This document shows, one piece after another, positions 36,993 through 47,586 of a stretch of DNA of 61,399 nt. A program made the translations under genes and the position numbers. The stretch comes from Thermococcus sp. (GTDB lineage: Archaea; Methanobacteriota_B; Thermococci; Thermococcales; Thermococcaceae). Numbering within the stretch: the stretch's first letter is position 1; each line of letters starts with the position of its first letter. The DNA lies in NCBI RefSeq assembly GCF_026991495.1, contig NZ_JALXBJ010000040.1:1-61399 (forward strand), read 5' to 3'. The notes below the pieces were generated by a model. That model searched no databases. It was not told where the DNA came from and saw only the letters and a program-made list of their open reading frames with translations.

Positions 36993-38159
36993 TCAGACCC
37001 TCCTCAATATGTTGACGGTTATGTTTGAACCAGTTCCACCTATGTTCTGGGTCAGGCCGATTTCGGCATCGGGAACCTGTATCCCGTCCGGCGCCTCCCC
37101 GCGGAGCTGGAGGACAGCCTCGACCGTCTGGTAAACGCCGGTGGCTCCGACGGGGTGTCCCCTGCTCTTAAGTCCGCCCATCGTCTGTATCGGGTAGTCG
37201 GCATCTATCACTATCTGCCCCTCCTTGGCTAACTTAGCTCCCTCACCCTTCTTCGCGACGCCGATGGCCTCCAAGCTTAAAGCCGCCATCACGGTAAAGG
37301 CATCGTGAACCTCGAAGAAGTCTACGTCCTTAGCTGTAACGCCGGCCATCTCGTAGGCCTTCTCCGCCGCTACCCTGGCCGCCGTTAGCGTGAGGAAGTC
37401 CTCCCTGTTGGCGAGGTTTATGGTGTCTATCGCCCTCCAGAAGCCGGCCAGCTCGACCATCTTATCCTTCGGAACTCCAAGCTCTCTGGCCTTTTCCTTC
37501 GAGGTTATTATAACAGCCGCCGCTCCATCGCACATCGGCGCGGCGTCGAAGAGCTTTATCGGATCCGCAACGTAGGGGCTCTTGAGAACGGTCTCAACGC
37601 TGACCTCCTTCTTGAACATCGCGTAGGGGTTTTTGGCGCCGTTTCTGTGGGCGTTGACCGAGAAGTATGCCAGGTCCTCCTCGGTGTAGCCGTAGGTCTT
37701 CATGTAGAGCCTCATGATGAGAGCGTTGAGGGCGACGAAGCTGGCCCCGTGGAAGAGCTCGTACTCCGCGTCCGCCGCGTACCCGAGGTACCGCGTCGCA
37801 TCGGTTGGCCATGCATCCGTCATCTTCTCGACGCCAACTACTGCAACAACGTCTTCGAGTCCGGCCATGACCGCCTTTGCACCCTCCTGGACTGCTGCAC
37901 CACCGCTACCGCAGGCTGCTTCAATTTTGACGGCCGGGATGTGGCCGAGGCCGGCCCAGTCGGCTATCAGGGCCCCGAGGTTTTCCTGTTCTATGAAGGA
38001 GCCAGAGGCCATGTTGCCGACGTAGAGCGAGTCAACCTTGTCTATCCCTGCGTCATCCATCGCGTTGAGAAGGGCTTCCGTTGCCATGTCCCTAAGGCTA
38101 ACCCTCCAGTGCTCGCCAACGGGCACCATTCCGGCACCTATTATAACGGGCTTCTCCAT
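36993..38159 (-). CDS. Acetoacetyl-CoA thiolase (archaeal thiolase)
   Basis: The 388-residue enzyme joins two acetyl-CoA to acetoacetyl-CoA, the first step of the mevalonate pathway. The nucleophile Cys is in KIEAACGSGGAAV and the active-site His in GGLKSRGHPVGATGVYQ; VHDAFTVMAALSLEAIG is the region before it. The typical bacterial C-terminal catalytic Cys is absent, as in other archaeal thiolases of this operon. The ATG at 38159 follows GAGGTGATTGAG. It sits ten bases after the synthase gene. Confidence 0.94.
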   Translation of the reverse strand: MEKPVIIGAGMVPVGEHWRVSLRDMATEALLNAMDDAGIDKVDSLYVGNMASGSFIEQENLGALIADWAGLGHIPAVKIEAACGSGGAAVQEGAKAVMAGLEDVVAVVGVEKMTDAWPTDATRYLGYAADAEYELFHGASFVALNALIMRLYMKTYGYTEEDLAYFSVNAHRNGAKNPYAMFKKEVSVETVLKSPYVADPIKLFDAAPMCDGAAAVIITSKEKARELGVPKDKMVELAGFWRAIDTINLANREDFLTLTAARVAAEKAYEMAGVTAKDVDFFEVHDAFTVMAALSLEAIGVAKKGEGAKLAKEGQIVIDADYPIQTMGGLKSRGHPVGATGVYQTVEAVLQLRGEAPDGIQVPDAEIGLTQNIGGTGSNITVNILRRV

Positions 38160-38169
38160 CTCAATCACC

Positions 38170-39222
38170 TCAGACGATGTACTTCCTCCTCGCCTTTGCG
38201 TAGAGGGCGTAGTCTATGTACTTCTTCCTGTTCACGTAGTCCATGGTCTTCGGGGCTAAATCGCGCTTCTCCTCTATCGCGTCCTGAACGACGACGCTGA
38301 AGGCGTCGCTTCCCGCTCCTGAACCGAAAGAAACCCATAGAATCCTGTCTCCGGGCTTGGCTATGTCGAGAACCGCGGAGACGCCAACCAAAGTTGCCCC
38401 GCTGTAGGTGTTGCCTATTACCCCGCTGAGGAGCCCGGGAAGCACCTTTTCCTTGGGGATTCCGAGTATCTTCGCCACCGTAAGCGGGAACTTGACGTTG
38501 GGCTGGTGGAAGACCGCGTAGTCGAAGTCGTTTGGGGAGTAGTCGAGTTCCTCCATGAGGGTCTTGGCGGCGCTTATTATCTGGTGGAAGTAAGCCGGTT
38601 CACCCGTGAAGCGGTTTCCGTGCCTCGGGTAGTGCTCGTGCTGCCTCCTCCAGAAGTCCGGTGTGTCCGTAACGTATGAGTAGCTCGCCTCGAAGTAGGC
38701 AACCGTTTCAGAGCTCTTCGGGGTGAGGATGTAAGCTGCCCCACCGGCCGAGGCGGTGAACTCAAGGTGGTCACCGGGCCTCCCCTGGGAGGTGTCCGCT
38801 CCAATCGCCATCGCGTAGTCTGCCATTCCTGAGCCAACAAAGCCGATAGCGGCCTGTATCGCCTCGGTTCCGGCCTTGCAGGCGAACTCAAAGTCGGCGG
38901 CGTTCAAATCGGGGGTTGCGCCTATGGCCTCCGCGACGACGGTTCCGCTTGGCTTTACCGCGTAGGGCTTGCTCTCCGTTCCGAGCCAGATGGCCCTTAT
39001 CAGCTTGGGGTCTATTCCGGCCCTTCTGAGCGCGTTCCTTGCCGCTTCAATGCCGATCGTTATAGCGTCCTCGTCCAGTCCCGGGACAGACTTCTCCTGG
39101 ATGGGGAAGCTGCTTATGCCCCAGACCCTTCCTATTTCCTCTGCCTTGATTCTATACATCGGCACGTATGCACCGTAGCCGAGTATGCCCACTTCGCGTT
39201 TCGGCTTCAGCAATTTTTCCAT
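38170..39222 (-). CDS. hmgS: Hydroxymethylglutaryl-CoA synthase
   Basis: The 350-residue enzyme condenses acetoacetyl-CoA with acetyl-CoA to HMG-CoA for isoprenoid lipids. [20 protein letters not shown] is the start of the fold, the nucleophile Cys is in [12 protein letters not shown] and the His in [12 protein letters not shown]. The start [12 protein letters not shown] at 39222 follows GGGTGATGGCG and gives the normal archaeal length; in-frame codons further upstream cross the TATA box. Confidence 0.96.
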   Translation of the reverse strand: MEKLLKPKREVGILGYGAYVPMYRIKAEEIGRVWGISSFPIQEKSVPGLDEDAITIGIEAARNALRRAGIDPKLIRAIWLGTESKPYAVKPSGTVVAEAIGATPDLNAADFEFACKAGTEAIQAAIGFVGSGMADYAMAIGADTSQGRPGDHLEFTASAGGAAYILTPKSSETVAYFEASYSYVTDTPDFWRRQHEHYPRHGNRFTGEPAYFHQIISAAKTLMEELDYSPNDFDYAVFHQPNVKFPLTVAKILGIPKEKVLPGLLSGVIGNTYSGATLVGVSAVLDIAKPGDRILWVSFGSGAGSDAFSVVVQDAIEEKRDLAPKTMDYVNRKKYIDYALYAKARRKYIV

Positions 39223-39269
39223 CGCCATCACCCGAAAAAGTTGAAAGTAACTTCGCCTAAGGTTGAAAC

Positions 39270-39284
39270 GGCCCTTATAAAAGT
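39270..39284 (-). promoter_or_regulatory. Promoter of the HMG-CoA synthase operon
   Basis: On the minus strand ACTTTTATAAGGG gives a clear TATA box about 55 bases upstream of the ATG. The divergent plus-strand gene has its own TATA-like GCGTATAAG at 39350..39358, so the gap holds two opposed promoters. Confidence 0.55.
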
Positions 39285-39393
39285 CTTTCGGTGAAAGTGA
39301 AAGGGGATTTCGACGATTGCCTGTCACCCGTCCATTAGACCATCGAAAGGCGTATAAGTCCATCTCCTGGAAAGTAAAATTGGGGATGCTGTC

Positions 39394-40800
39394 ATGAAGA
39401 AAATCTACGCATCCGTGACCATATTAACGCTTCTCGCTGGTTTTGTACTTCTGCCGGGCGCATTTGCGGCCGAGGCCCCGTACTGGATCGGGACGTACAG
39501 TGGAACGGTTTTGATCTCGCCGTCGCCTGTTCTCTTCTTCTCAGACGGAAGCGCGGTTTTCGTCTCGTACATTAAGGAGGATAACATGGTGAAGTACAGC
39601 GTCCTGAGGAAGGTTGCGCCCAATGGGAGCGTGGAGTGGGCTGTGAAGTACGGGAGCGGGTTTATCGTAAGCGCCCTCGCCAAGAGCCCCGGCCGGGATA
39701 TGGTGGCGGCCGGTGCCTGCCTGCCGAAAGGCCTTGCCAATCCAGACGGCTTTTTGATGAAGTTAGACAAGAAAGGAAGGGTTCTCTGGGCGAAGCGCTA
39801 CGGCGGCAGCGGCACGGATTCCTTGACGGCCCTCACCGTCCTTGAGAACGGGGACATCTTGGCCGCTGGGATGACCACGAGCTTTGGAGACGGCAGGGGC
39901 GATGTGTGGCTTCTGAAGGCCGATGGGAAGGGGAACGTCATCTGGGAAAGGACTTATGGTACGGGCTGGATGGATGAGCCGCTGAGCATCCTTGTGGAGC
40001 CGAACGGAGATATCCTCATAGGCGGGGTCTCAATTCACGACAACGTCCCCTATGGCTTGATCCTTGCCGTGGAGGGCAACGGGAATCTGAAGTGGGCGAA
40101 GGAGTACCGAATCGGCACGGGGCTGGTTATCCGTGGCCTCTCCTACCTCAACGGTGATGTCTACGCTTCCGGCTACACCAACCCGGGCAACGACACCATC
40201 GCTGCAGTCTTGATGAAGCTCGATGGAGAGGGGAACCTCCTGTGGAGCGGCTCCTACTACAGGAAGGGCTTCTTCCTGCTTGGGGGGAACGTGGTCTCTG
40301 ACTCCAGCGGTCTTTGGATCCCCGGGGCCCTTGTGGGGTTTCTCAACGGAACTGCCTACTACGGGGTTCTCCTCCACGTCTCCAGCGGCACTCCCGTGGG
40401 GGTTAGGTCCTATGGGCCGGGCATGTCCTTCAGAGCCCTAAGGATAGCTCCCGACGGGAGCATTCTCGTCTCTGGGGTTATGGCGAACAACGGGAGTGGC
40501 GGCCCTTTGCCGTTACTGGCGAGGCTTCCCGAGAACGGCAGCCTTCCCAACTGCAGGTACCTCGCGAACCTCACCGTTGAGGAAGGCACTCCGAAGGTCA
40601 TGGGTTCTCCAATTAACCTGAGCACGGGTGAGCCAAAGTTCACCGTGGGGGATGCCTCGGTTGCGTTCGAGGGGATGACCGGCAGCGCATCGCTCATCTG
40701 CACCTACACGCCGCCGGCCGAGAAAGGAAAGGGTATATGCGGGCCGGGGTTTATCGCCCTCTTAGCCCTCTTCGCCGCCTTCTCGTCCAAGAGGCATTAA
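39394..40800 (+). CDS. Secreted beta-propeller-like protein with CGP-CTERM tail
   Basis: The 468-residue protein has a signal peptide ([16 protein letters not shown]) and repeated blade-like segments with the theme [39 protein letters not shown] and [17 protein letters not shown]. It ends with [15 protein letters not shown] and a basic SKRH tail, the CGP-CTERM sorting signal of Thermococcales. This points to processing and lipid attachment at the cell surface. A role in binding or scaffolding is likely; no catalytic motif is seen. Confidence 0.9.
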   Translation: MKKIYASVTILTLLAGFVLLPGAFAAEAPYWIGTYSGTVLISPSPVLFFSDGSAVFVSYIKEDNMVKYSVLRKVAPNGSVEWAVKYGSGFIVSALAKSPGRDMVAAGACLPKGLANPDGFLMKLDKKGRVLWAKRYGGSGTDSLTALTVLENGDILAAGMTTSFGDGRGDVWLLKADGKGNVIWERTYGTGWMDEPLSILVEPNGDILIGGVSIHDNVPYGLILAVEGNGNLKWAKEYRIGTGLVIRGLSYLNGDVYASGYTNPGNDTIAAVLMKLDGEGNLLWSGSYYRKGFFLLGGNVVSDSSGLWIPGALVGFLNGTAYYGVLLHVSSGTPVGVRSYGPGMSFRALRIAPDGSILVSGVMANNGSGGPLPLLARLPENGSLPNCRYLANLTVEEGTPKVMGSPINLSTGEPKFTVGDASVAFEGMTGSASLICTYTPPAEKGKGICGPGFIALLALFAAFSSKRH

Positions 40801-40809
40801 TCTTTCTTT

Positions 40810-41490
40810 TCATGGTTTTCTGACCACAAAGAGCGCGTGGTCCTTCTCGTATGGCTCCAGCGAAAGCCTCTCAACGACTTCAAAGTACGTCGAGAGCTCC
40901 TCCTCGACCCCCTCAAAGACCTCCTCCGGCTCCTTGGTGACGTCAATGCTCCTGCTCTTGACAGATATCATCCCGTAGCCGCCGTTCTTGAGGTAAACCT
41001 TAGCGTTGTCTATCAGGATCTTCGCCTGGGTGGGCTGGGCGACGTCCTCGAAGACCACGTCAACCTTGGGAACGAGAGCGCGGTAGCCTTCGGGCTTGGT
41101 TGCATCCCCTAAGATTGGCACTATGTTCCTCCTCTCCTCAACCAGAGGGACGAGCTCCCTCAGAACCCTCGGCGAGAACTCAACGCCGAATACCTTCCCA
41201 CTCCAGCCGACCACGTCGCTCACGTGGGAAGCGGTGGTTCCGCTCGCTATTCCGAGGTAGAGGACCGTTGAGCCTGGCCTTATCGGGAAGTTCTCCAGAC
41301 CGTTCAGTATGGCGGCGGCGAGCTTCGACCTGCTCGGGTTCCATATTCTGTACTCCTCCCCATCGAACTTGACGACCCTCTCGCCGTAGACCCTCTGCCC
41401 TGGAACGAGGTTTTTGGTTGCTATCTTCTCGTTCCCGTCCTCGTCAATGAAGACGTAGACGCCAGGGAACCTGCCCTTCCTAACCCTCAT
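40810..41490 (-). CDS. flpA: Fibrillarin, rRNA/tRNA 2'-O-methyltransferase
   Basis: The 226-residue SAM-dependent enzyme is the catalytic subunit of the C/D box s[23 protein letters not shown] is the SAM-binding motif [12 protein letters not shown] and [13 protein letters not shown] follow, and the catalytic Lys lies in the latter. The ATG at 41490 follows GAGGTGATTGGG, five bases past the end of nop5. A C/D box sRNA that would use it is encoded about 2.5 kb away. Confidence 0.97.
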   Translation of the reverse strand: MRVRKGRFPGVYVFIDEDGNEKIATKNLVPGQRVYGERVVKFDGEEYRIWNPSRSKLAAAILNGLENFPIRPGSTVLYLGIASGTTASHVSDVVGWSGKVFGVEFSPRVLRELVPLVEERRNIVPILGDATKPEGYRALVPKVDVVFEDVAQPTQAKILIDNAKVYLKNGGYGMISVKSRSIDVTKEPEEVFEGVEEELSTYFEVVERLSLEPYEKDHALFVVRKP

Positions 41491-41495
41491 CCCAA

Positions 41496-42764
41496 TCACC
41501 TCTTACCTCCCCTGGACTTCTTTTTCTTTGACTTCTCCTTCTTTCCTTTCATGCCCCTGCCCTTCTCCCTCTTCTCGAACTTCCTGCCCTTCTTCTTGGC
41601 CTTGAACTTCTCCTTCTTTTTCTTCTCTGGCTTGGACTTCCTCTTCGGTGGGTTCGGGTACTTCTTCTTTATCTCCTCTATCCTCGCTTCCAGCTCTTTC
41701 TTCAGCTCCTCACCTATGTATTCGCCCGAGAAGTAGTCAACGCGCGCCGCTATGGCGAGCTTTCCGGCGAGGGCGCGGGCGATCTTGCCCCTCTGCCACC
41801 AGGGTGAGCGGTTTATCGCCGGGTACTGGAAGATGACGCCGTGCTTGGGCGGCTTGGCGCCGCTCCGGAGGTGTCTGAAGAGGGCCTTCTCTGCCCCGAG
41901 GACTTGGATGGTTGAGGCCGGCATCATCGCCAGCTCTCTCAGTCCCCCCGAGAGACTCAGGAGCCTTGCGCCGAGCTTCGCGCCGACCAGGGCTTTGAGG
42001 TTCGGAGCGACCTCGGCCATCGCGTTCTCAAGGTAGTCCTCTATCTCCCCCCTGAGCCTGTAGAGGTCGATTATCTCCCCGGCGAGCTTCCTTATAATTT
42101 CGCTGTCGAACCTGCCCAGTTCTGCCCCCATGGACTTCTCCGCGGCCTTCAGGATCTTCTCCGCCTTGGCCTCCGGGAAGCCTAAGGATCTGAGTTTTTC
42201 GGGGGTGAGGTTCTCACGGGCCCCTATCTCAGCCACAAACGTCACGTACTGCTCGTGTTTTGGAAGGAGTTCATCGAGCTCCGGGAAGTGGAGACCGTAC
42301 CACTCCCTCAGACGGGAGACGAGGAGGTTCGTGACCTTGTCAATGTCGTCGAGGGCTTCTATTGCCTGGATTATCATCTTGTCCCTTGCGCCGCTCTGCT
42401 CCTGTATGCGGAGCCTCGTCAGTGAAACCCCTATCCTGTAGTACTCCCCGAACCAGTTTTCACCGAGGAACTCCTCCGGGCTGGAGCGGAGCCTCTCCCC
42501 TGCGACGTTCGGAAACTCTGAGGTTGCGCTGTAGCCGAGCTCCTTGAGGTTCCTCGCGAGCTCTGAGTCCTCGACGACGAACTCAGTGTAGCCGGATGCG
42601 CTTAGCCCTTCGAGCAGTCCGGTGAGCTCATCAACGGGCTTTCCCTTCATGAGCCTGTCGATCTTTGCAGCCGGATCTCCGGTGAAGTGTGCGCTTGAGA
42701 TCAGCCTGCCGTCGCCGTCAAAGGCGTAGACGCCCCTGACGTTCTCAGCTATGTAGACCCTCAC
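41496..42764 (-). CDS. Nop5/Nop56-type C/D box sRNP core protein
   Basis: The 422-residue scaffold binds fibrillarin with its N-terminal domain, dimerises by a central coiled coil, and holds L7Ae and guide RNA with the Nop domain ([41 protein letters not shown]). The last 65 residues are an extreme Lys-rich tail typical of the hyperthermophile proteins. The start is a GTG with GGGGTGATAG before it. It is coupled to the fibrillarin gene. Confidence 0.96.
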   Translation of the reverse strand: MRVYIAENVRGVYAFDGDGRLISSAHFTGDPAAKIDRLMKGKPVDELTGLLEGLSASGYTEFVVEDSELARNLKELGYSATSEFPNVAGERLRSSPEEFLGENWFGEYYRIGVSLTRLRIQEQSGARDKMIIQAIEALDDIDKVTNLLVSRLREWYGLHFPELDELLPKHEQYVTFVAEIGARENLTPEKLRSLGFPEAKAEKILKAAEKSMGAELGRFDSEIIRKLAGEIIDLYRLRGEIEDYLENAMAEVAPNLKALVGAKLGARLLSLSGGLRELAMMPASTIQVLGAEKALFRHLRSGAKPPKHGVIFQYPAINRSPWWQRGKIARALAGKLAIAARVDYFSGEYIGEELKKELEARIEEIKKKYPNPPKRKSKPEKKKKEKFKAKKKGRKFEKREKGRGMKGKKEKSKKKKSRGGKR

Positions 42765-42867
42765 TTTCTATCACCCCTACACTCTTTGCGGTGTTCGTAT
42801 AAAAGCTTATAGATTTCCGAACCTTAACTTTAAGAGCCCCCGGGTCAATGGTCTGGGGGTGCTGGCT

Positions 42868-43929
42868 GTGAACGGCAAAAAGTTCATTTTGAAGACGCAG
42901 AGGGGCATGGAGGGCGTGGCGGCCGGCTACGTGAGGGACGTCCTACCAGACGCTTCCGTCTGGCCCTCCCCGATGGGGTACTCCGGGCTCGTAATAGTTG
43001 AGACCGGTGATGAGTCCGCTCGGGAAAAGCTCCTCGGAATACCGGAGGTCGAGAGGGTCATACCGGTTCTTGTGGAGACGGAGGCAGACCTTGAAAGGAT
43101 AGCCGGAGCTGCCGAGGAGATAGCCCGTCTGATAAGGGAAGACGAGACCTTTGCAGTGAGGACGAAGAGGCGGGGGAAGCACGACTTCTCGAGCATCGAC
43201 GTTAACAGGGTTTTGGGGGAGAGAATGAGGGAGCTCACCGGGGCCGACGTTGACCTAAGCTGGCCCGACAAGGTCGTTCAGGTTGAGATAATCGGGGACA
43301 GGGCTTACATCTCGGTGCTTCCGGGAGAGGAGTTCAGGAAGTACACCCCGGAGAAGATAGACGCGAGGAAGCTTTTCCGCAGGCTCACCGTTGTCCAGAT
43401 GCCCTACTGGGGGGACTACAAGGCCTGCCGTTCCTTCGGCGAGAAGATAGGTCGGGCCGCCCAGGCCTTTGAGGTGAGGGAGCTTATAATAGCGCCGAAG
43501 GAAAAGATGGACGCCTTCGAGCTCATGGAGTTTCTGCGCGGGCTTAAGGTTGGCCAGGAGAGCAGGTACAGCATACAGAGGGAGGCATACCCCTGGAAAG
43601 TCGAGAAGGTGCCTGTCTCGGTCTGGGATCTCTACCAGGTCATCAGGGATAAGAGGAGGAACAAGAGGCTGATCATAATCACAGACCCGAAGGGCCCCAC
43701 CCTGGCGGAGGTTAAGGGGAGGCTCGTTAGGGACATGCACCATGCCAAGGAGATCGTGGTTTTCATAGGCTCCCGGGAGGGGATTCCACGCGGGCTCTTC
43801 CGCTTCGCTGACTACGTCATCGACCTCGCGCCGTACATGACCTTTGCCACCGAACACGGCATTCCAGCGGCTCTGGTCTCGCTGTGGGAGGTCTATGAAG
43901 AGTTCCTCAGGGAAAATGGGGAAGGATAA
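42868..43929 (+). CDS. SPOUT-family RNA methylase with THUMP-like N-terminus
   Basis: The 353-residue protein combines a THUMP-like RNA-binding part (TQRGMEGVAAGYVRDVLP, KVVQVEIIGDRAYISVLP) with a C-terminal SPOUT-type alpha/beta knot (VVFIGSREGIPRGLFRFADYVIDLAP, FATEHGIPAALVSLWEVYEEF). It should methylate tRNA or rRNA, but the target is not known to me. The GTG at 42868 is six bases after GGGGGTG; an upstream GTG at 42859 overlaps this site. Confidence 0.87.
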   Translation: MNGKKFILKTQRGMEGVAAGYVRDVLPDASVWPSPMGYSGLVIVETGDESAREKLLGIPEVERVIPVLVETEADLERIAGAAEEIARLIREDETFAVRTKRRGKHDFSSIDVNRVLGERMRELTGADVDLSWPDKVVQVEIIGDRAYISVLPGEEFRKYTPEKIDARKLFRRLTVVQMPYWGDYKACRSFGEKIGRAAQAFEVRELIIAPKEKMDAFELMEFLRGLKVGQESRYSIQREAYPWKVEKVPVSVWDLYQVIRDKRRNKRLIIITDPKGPTLAEVKGRLVRDMHHAKEIVVFIGSREGIPRGLFRFADYVIDLAPYMTFATEHGIPAALVSLWEVYEEFLRENGEG

Positions 43930-43935
43930 AGCCTT

Positions 43936-43996
43936 TGGCGTCAGACCCTAAGGTCGTCCTCACCGGTCGGGAATCCGCCGTAGTCATCATCCGCCG
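43936..43996 (-). ncRNA. C/D box guide sRNA
   Basis: Minus-strand order is stem GGCGG, box C ATGATGA (43990..43984), a 13-base guide, box D' CCGA (43970..43967), a three-base gap, box C' GTGAGGA (43963..43957), a 12-base guide CGACCTTAGGGT, box D CTGA (43944..43941), and closing CGCC. All elements have the spacing of archaeal C/D RNAs. The 5' part overlaps the last codons and stop of the DUF92 gene. By the box-plus-five rule the D guide would direct 2'-O-methylation at the U of target ACCCUAAGGUCG; I cannot place that in an rRNA or tRNA with certainty. Confidence 0.8.
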
Positions 43997-44703
43997 AGGA
44001 GGAAGAACGCCAATCCACCGGTTAATCCCCCGATAACGGATGCTATGAGGTTCGTGGTGTTGTTGTCGGTTATCCCCCTGTTCTCAAGGGTCGCCCCGAT
44101 GAGGCTGTCGGCGTTAACCCCGATGAGGCCTCCCAGTCCCACTGCAAGTGCCACCTGGAGCCAGTGGGAGGTGAGCGGAAGGACGAATGGCACGATCATG
44201 CCCACGCCCAAGAGGGCCGCGAGCTCTCCCTGAATGGTTATCCCGCCGTTTGTCCCGGGGTGGACCGGTTTCAGGTTCGTTATCAGCCTCGGCCTCTTCC
44301 CCAAGACCTTCCCGAGCTCACTCGCCAGCGTGTCCCCGTTGACGGTCGCTATTGCCGAGAAAGTAGCCGCCCAGAAAACGTCCCTACGGGTAAGCATTTC
44401 GATTATCAAGAAGAGGAGAACACCAAGTCCGTTTCCGAGAACGTTTCCGGCGCTCCTGGTCTTCTCGTATCTCTGGGACGAGCCCATCCTCACCTTCTCA
44501 CTGAACCTGTAGCGCGTGGCCACAACCCCCGCCACAACGAACGTCACGAGTGCGAGGAAGGGGTATATGCCACCGAGGAGGAGAACGAGGGAGCCGATTA
44601 CTACGGAAGTAGCGATTCCCTTGTCATCCAGTGCTCCCGTCCTGTACGCTGCGGCGGCGAGGGCCGCTATGAGACCAAAGCCCACTTCTGTTGAAGTCTG
44701 CAT
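43987..44703 (-). CDS. DUF92 integral membrane protein
   Basis: The 238-residue protein belongs to DUF92 (TIGR00297), a family of small membrane proteins related to phytol/dolichol kinase-like enzymes. Motifs are TGALDDKGIATSVVIGSLVL, RTRSAGNVLGNGLG in the form KTRSAGNVLGNG, NGDTLASELGKVLG and HPGTNGGITIQGELAALLG. About seven membrane segments are visible. CTP-dependent lipid phosphorylation is suggested by relatives only. The ATG at 44703 has a poor ribosome site; a GTG at 44712 is possible. Its stop codon is part of the sRNA box C. Confidence 0.88.
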   Translation of the reverse strand: MQTSTEVGFGLIAALAAAAYRTGALDDKGIATSVVIGSLVLLLGGIYPFLALVTFVVAGVVATRYRFSEKVRMGSSQRYEKTRSAGNVLGNGLGVLLFLIIEMLTRRDVFWAATFSAIATVNGDTLASELGKVLGKRPRLITNLKPVHPGTNGGITIQGELAALLGVGMIVPFVLPLTSHWLQVALAVGLGGLIGVNADSLIGATLENRGITDNNTTNLIASVIGGLTGGLAFFLLGG

Positions 44704-44809
44704 ACATGGCACCCCGGCTTATTTTAATCGCCGGCCTAAGTCCGCTGTTGAAGTTTATTACCCTTTCCCTCGACTATTAACGAAGAAAAGTTAACCGTGA
44801 AAAGAAACG

Positions 44810-45259
44810 TCAGAAGATCTCGTGCTTGCAGTCCTCGGTTATGAACGTGACGTCTATGTGCTCTATTCCCGGTGTGCTCTTCGAGATCTCGTTGATGATC
44901 CTCTGGATCTCCCTCATCTCCTTTGGAGCGATTATGTGGGCGACTATGTGGTGTGCCCCTAAGGCTTTCTGGACTATCTTGACGTCGTCCATCTTTGCGA
45001 GGGCCTTGGTTATCTCATCGACGTCAACCCCGGCCTTCAGAGTGATTCCGAGGACGACGTGTGAGTAGCCGAGCCTGTCGTAATCCGGCACTATGGTGTA
45101 CTTTTTGATTATCCCTATGCGCTCAAGCTTGTCCATTCTCCTCGAAATCCTCTGCCTCGTTGTTCCGAGGGTCTCGGCGAGCTCCTTGTAGGTCATCCTC
45201 GCGTTCTTGGCAAGAAGCTCGATTATTTTAATATCGATCTTGTCCACCCTGTTCGCCAT
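44810..45259 (-). CDS. Lrp/AsnC-family transcription regulator
   Basis: The 149-residue protein has the Lrp layout: an N-terminal helix-turn-helix (DIKIIELLAKNARMTYKELA, TTRQRISRRMDKLERIGII) and a C-terminal RAM ligand-binding domain (YSHVVLGITLKAGVDVDEI, KALGAHHIVAHIIAP, TPGIEHIDVTFITE). The ATG at 45259 follows GGGTGATGGTT. Regulated genes and ligand are unknown. A TATA box (TTTTATAA, 45299..45306 on the minus strand) lies about 40 bases upstream. Confidence 0.93.
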   Translation of the reverse strand: MANRVDKIDIKIIELLAKNARMTYKELAETLGTTRQRISRRMDKLERIGIIKKYTIVPDYDRLGYSHVVLGITLKAGVDVDEITKALAKMDDVKIVQKALGAHHIVAHIIAPKEMREIQRIINEISKSTPGIEHIDVTFITEDCKHEIF

Positions 45260-45531
45260 AACCATCACCCTACATATTGCATTAAAGTGGGAGAGGAGTT
45301 ATAAAACTTTCGGAAAATTTTCAACATGTTGGTATTAGCATATTATTGTCGTTCCTAAAAGTTTGAGTATTTTATTTAATAGGCCCTTTTCTTCAGATGT
45401 GATGTCACATTATGTTACATGTTTTTGGTGTGATTATTTCAAAAGGTCTTCCTGTAGTCATTGTTTACCTTTTCAAATCGTCACTGCTTAATTCCAAGAC
45501 CATGCATGAAAAGCAGGAAAAAATGAAGAAT
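45260..45531. other. AT-rich intergenic region between lrp-like gene and lonB
   Basis: This 272-base gap holds the promoter of the Lrp-type gene at its left end and otherwise shows no convincing gene. It is markedly AT-rich. A symmetrical TGTGA-TG-TCACA occurs at 45398..45409 and several ATTT/AAAT stretches follow, which could be sites for the Lrp protein itself or the lonB terminator. An open frame running right from 45412 is antisense to lonB and is not a gene. Confidence 0.5.
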
Positions 45532-47430
45532 TTAAGGAGACCACAGCGGAAGTGCGGAACGTATTCTACCCAGGAGTTGCTGCTTCTTCGGACTGTCAAC
45601 AAGTGCTATTTCGAGCACTTCATCTATCCTTTCGACCGGGATGATCTCTATCTTCTCCGCCCTGTCCCTGCTCAGGAAGACGTCCCTCTCGTTGGACTTC
45701 GGGATTATAACGGTCTTGATGCCCGCCTCAATGGCGGCCTCTATCTTCGGCGTTGCACCCCCTATCGGGAGAACTTCCCCGCGGACACTCAGGGATCCCG
45801 TCATCGCGACGTCCTGTCTTATTGGAATCCCCTCAAGGGTGGAGATGACGGCCGTTGCAACGCTTATGCTCGCCGAATCCCCCTCGACCCCCTCGTAGGT
45901 CTGGAGGAACTGGACGTGTATGTCGTACCTGCTTATATCTTCTCCCTTATAGCGCTTTATTATCGCCGAGACGTTCTGGACGGCCTCCTTGGCAATCTCA
46001 CCGAGTTTTCCAGTGACTATGATCCTTCCCTCCTCCCTGCTGGCTGAGGGGGCCACTATGGCCTCTATCGGGAGGACTATGCCGCTCTGCTCGCCTATGA
46101 CGGCCAGGCCGTTCACCCTTCCTATCTCTCCTCCCTCAGTTTTTATCACCTGGTACTCCTTCTTGTTCTCGATGTACCAGTCTGCCAGCTGCTTTTCGAG
46201 CGGCTTTGCCATCTCCATTGCCTCAAGCACGTCCTCCCTCTCAACGTACTTCTTCCCCTTCTTGACGGCGATGTCGCCGGCTGCCCTCACTATCCCGCCG
46301 AGGTCACGGAGGCGCAGTGTGAGGTGTCCCTTCCTTCCGCCCCTTCTTTGGGCTTCCCTCACTATCTCCTCAACCGCATCGCGGGTAAAGTGCGGTATCT
46401 TTCCATCCCTCTTTACCTCCTGGGCCACGAACTGAACGAGCTTGCGTCTGTTCTCCATCGTGTCCGGCATCGTCGTCCTCATGTAGACCTCGTAGCCGTA
46501 GCCCCTTATGCGGGAGCGCAAGGCCGGGTGCATCTTGTCAACGGTGTCGAGGTTTCCGGCTGCGACGAGGATGAAGTCGCACGGCACGGGCTCGGTTCTC
46601 ACCATGGCCCCGCTTGAGAGCTCGCTCTGGCCGGTTATTGGGAACTTCTTCTCCTGCATGGCCGTCAGTAGGTTCTGCTGCATCTTGAGGGTCAGCGTTG
46701 CTATCTCGTCTATGAAGAGAACACCTTTGTGGGCGCGGTGTATCATACCCGGCTCAACGCGTTCGTGGGCGGGCGTGCCGAGGCCGCCAGACTGGAACGG
46801 GTCGTGTCTCACATCGCCGAGCAGCGCACCTGCATGGGCCCCGGTTGCGTCGACGAAGGGCGCCTTGCCCCTCCCGCAGTTGTCGACCAAGAGCTTCGGG
46901 ACGAGGACGCTGGTCTTCAGACGCATGTTGGAGAGCACCATTATGGTGAGGATTATGACGAAGAGGCCCATCAGGAAGTTGGTGGTGCTGTACTGCATCA
47001 TTACCGCTATCATTACCATGAACACTATCGCCATCAGGAGGTAGGACTTGATGTTCTCCTGGCTCTTAGCCCTCTCCCTGTACTTCTGGACGATCCTCTT
47101 CCCCTGGCAGGCCGGAACGGTCTTTATCTTGGGCATGTTCTCGTCCTCTGGGTTGGGGAAGACGAGTATGTCCTCAAGGCTCTCCGTCGGCAGGAGCTCC
47201 GCCATCGCCTGCCCGAGCATTGACTTCCCGGTTCCAGGTTCGCCGATGAGGAGAACGTGCCTCCTCTGCCCCGCGGCAGTCTTTATGACCTCCACCGCAT
47301 GTTCCTGGCCTATGACCTGATCTATGAGCCTCTCAGGAACTTTAATCTCCTCTGTTGTCTCAAAATCAACGCCCAGCTCAAGGGTCCCGCCCATTCCTTC
47401 GTCTGGCAGTGAGGGTTCCCTCTCACCCAT
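45532..47430 (-). CDS. lonB: LonB membrane-bound ATP-dependent protease
   Basis: The 632-residue protease degrades damaged and regulatory proteins at the membrane. Walker A is [12 protein letters not shown] and Walker [10 protein letters not shown]. Between them is the LonB-specific insertion with two membrane segments ([31 protein letters not shown]). The catalytic pair is Ser519 in [10 protein letters not shown] and Lys562 in [10 protein letters not shown], 43 residues apart as in all Lon proteases. No intein is present. The TATA box is at 47478..47488 on the minus strand. Confidence 0.97.
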   Translation of the reverse strand: MGEREPSLPDEGMGGTLELGVDFETTEEIKVPERLIDQVIGQEHAVEVIKTAAGQRRHVLLIGEPGTGKSMLGQAMAELLPTESLEDILVFPNPEDENMPKIKTVPACQGKRIVQKYRERAKSQENIKSYLLMAIVFMVMIAVMMQYSTTNFLMGLFVIILTIMVLSNMRLKTSVLVPKLLVDNCGRGKAPFVDATGAHAGALLGDVRHDPFQSGGLGTPAHERVEPGMIHRAHKGVLFIDEIATLTLKMQQNLLTAMQEKKFPITGQSELSSGAMVRTEPVPCDFILVAAGNLDTVDKMHPALRSRIRGYGYEVYMRTTMPDTMENRRKLVQFVAQEVKRDGKIPHFTRDAVEEIVREAQRRGGRKGHLTLRLRDLGGIVRAAGDIAVKKGKKYVEREDVLEAMEMAKPLEKQLADWYIENKKEYQVIKTEGGEIGRVNGLAVIGEQSGIVLPIEAIVAPSASREEGRIIVTGKLGEIAKEAVQNVSAIIKRYKGEDISRYDIHVQFLQTYEGVEGDSASISVATAVISTLEGIPIRQDVAMTGSLSVRGEVLPIGGATPKIEAAIEAGIKTVIIPKSNERDVFLSRDRAEKIEIIPVERIDEVLEIALVDSPKKQQLLGRIRSALPLWSP

Positions 47431-47586
47431 TTTATTTCCCTCTTCTCAATGCTCCAATACCGGATACAGCCGGCGGCTTATAACTTTATCTTTTCCCTTG
47501 AAAACCTCGCCGTTCACTGGGATAGAAGGTCGGCTTTGGGACAAAGCTAAAATACCCGGGGAGCGTAGCTTTGAGTGGTGGGCGAG

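Noticed and set aside
37647-38300. Plus-strand open frame over the thiolase and HMG-CoA synthase genes
   Set aside because: It is antisense to two well-supported enzymes and has no family motif; high GC gives long chance frames here.
45412-46047. Plus-strand open frame of 211 codons starting in the AT-rich gap
   Set aside because: Most of it is antisense to the lonB protease domain, and no ribosome site or family motif is seen.
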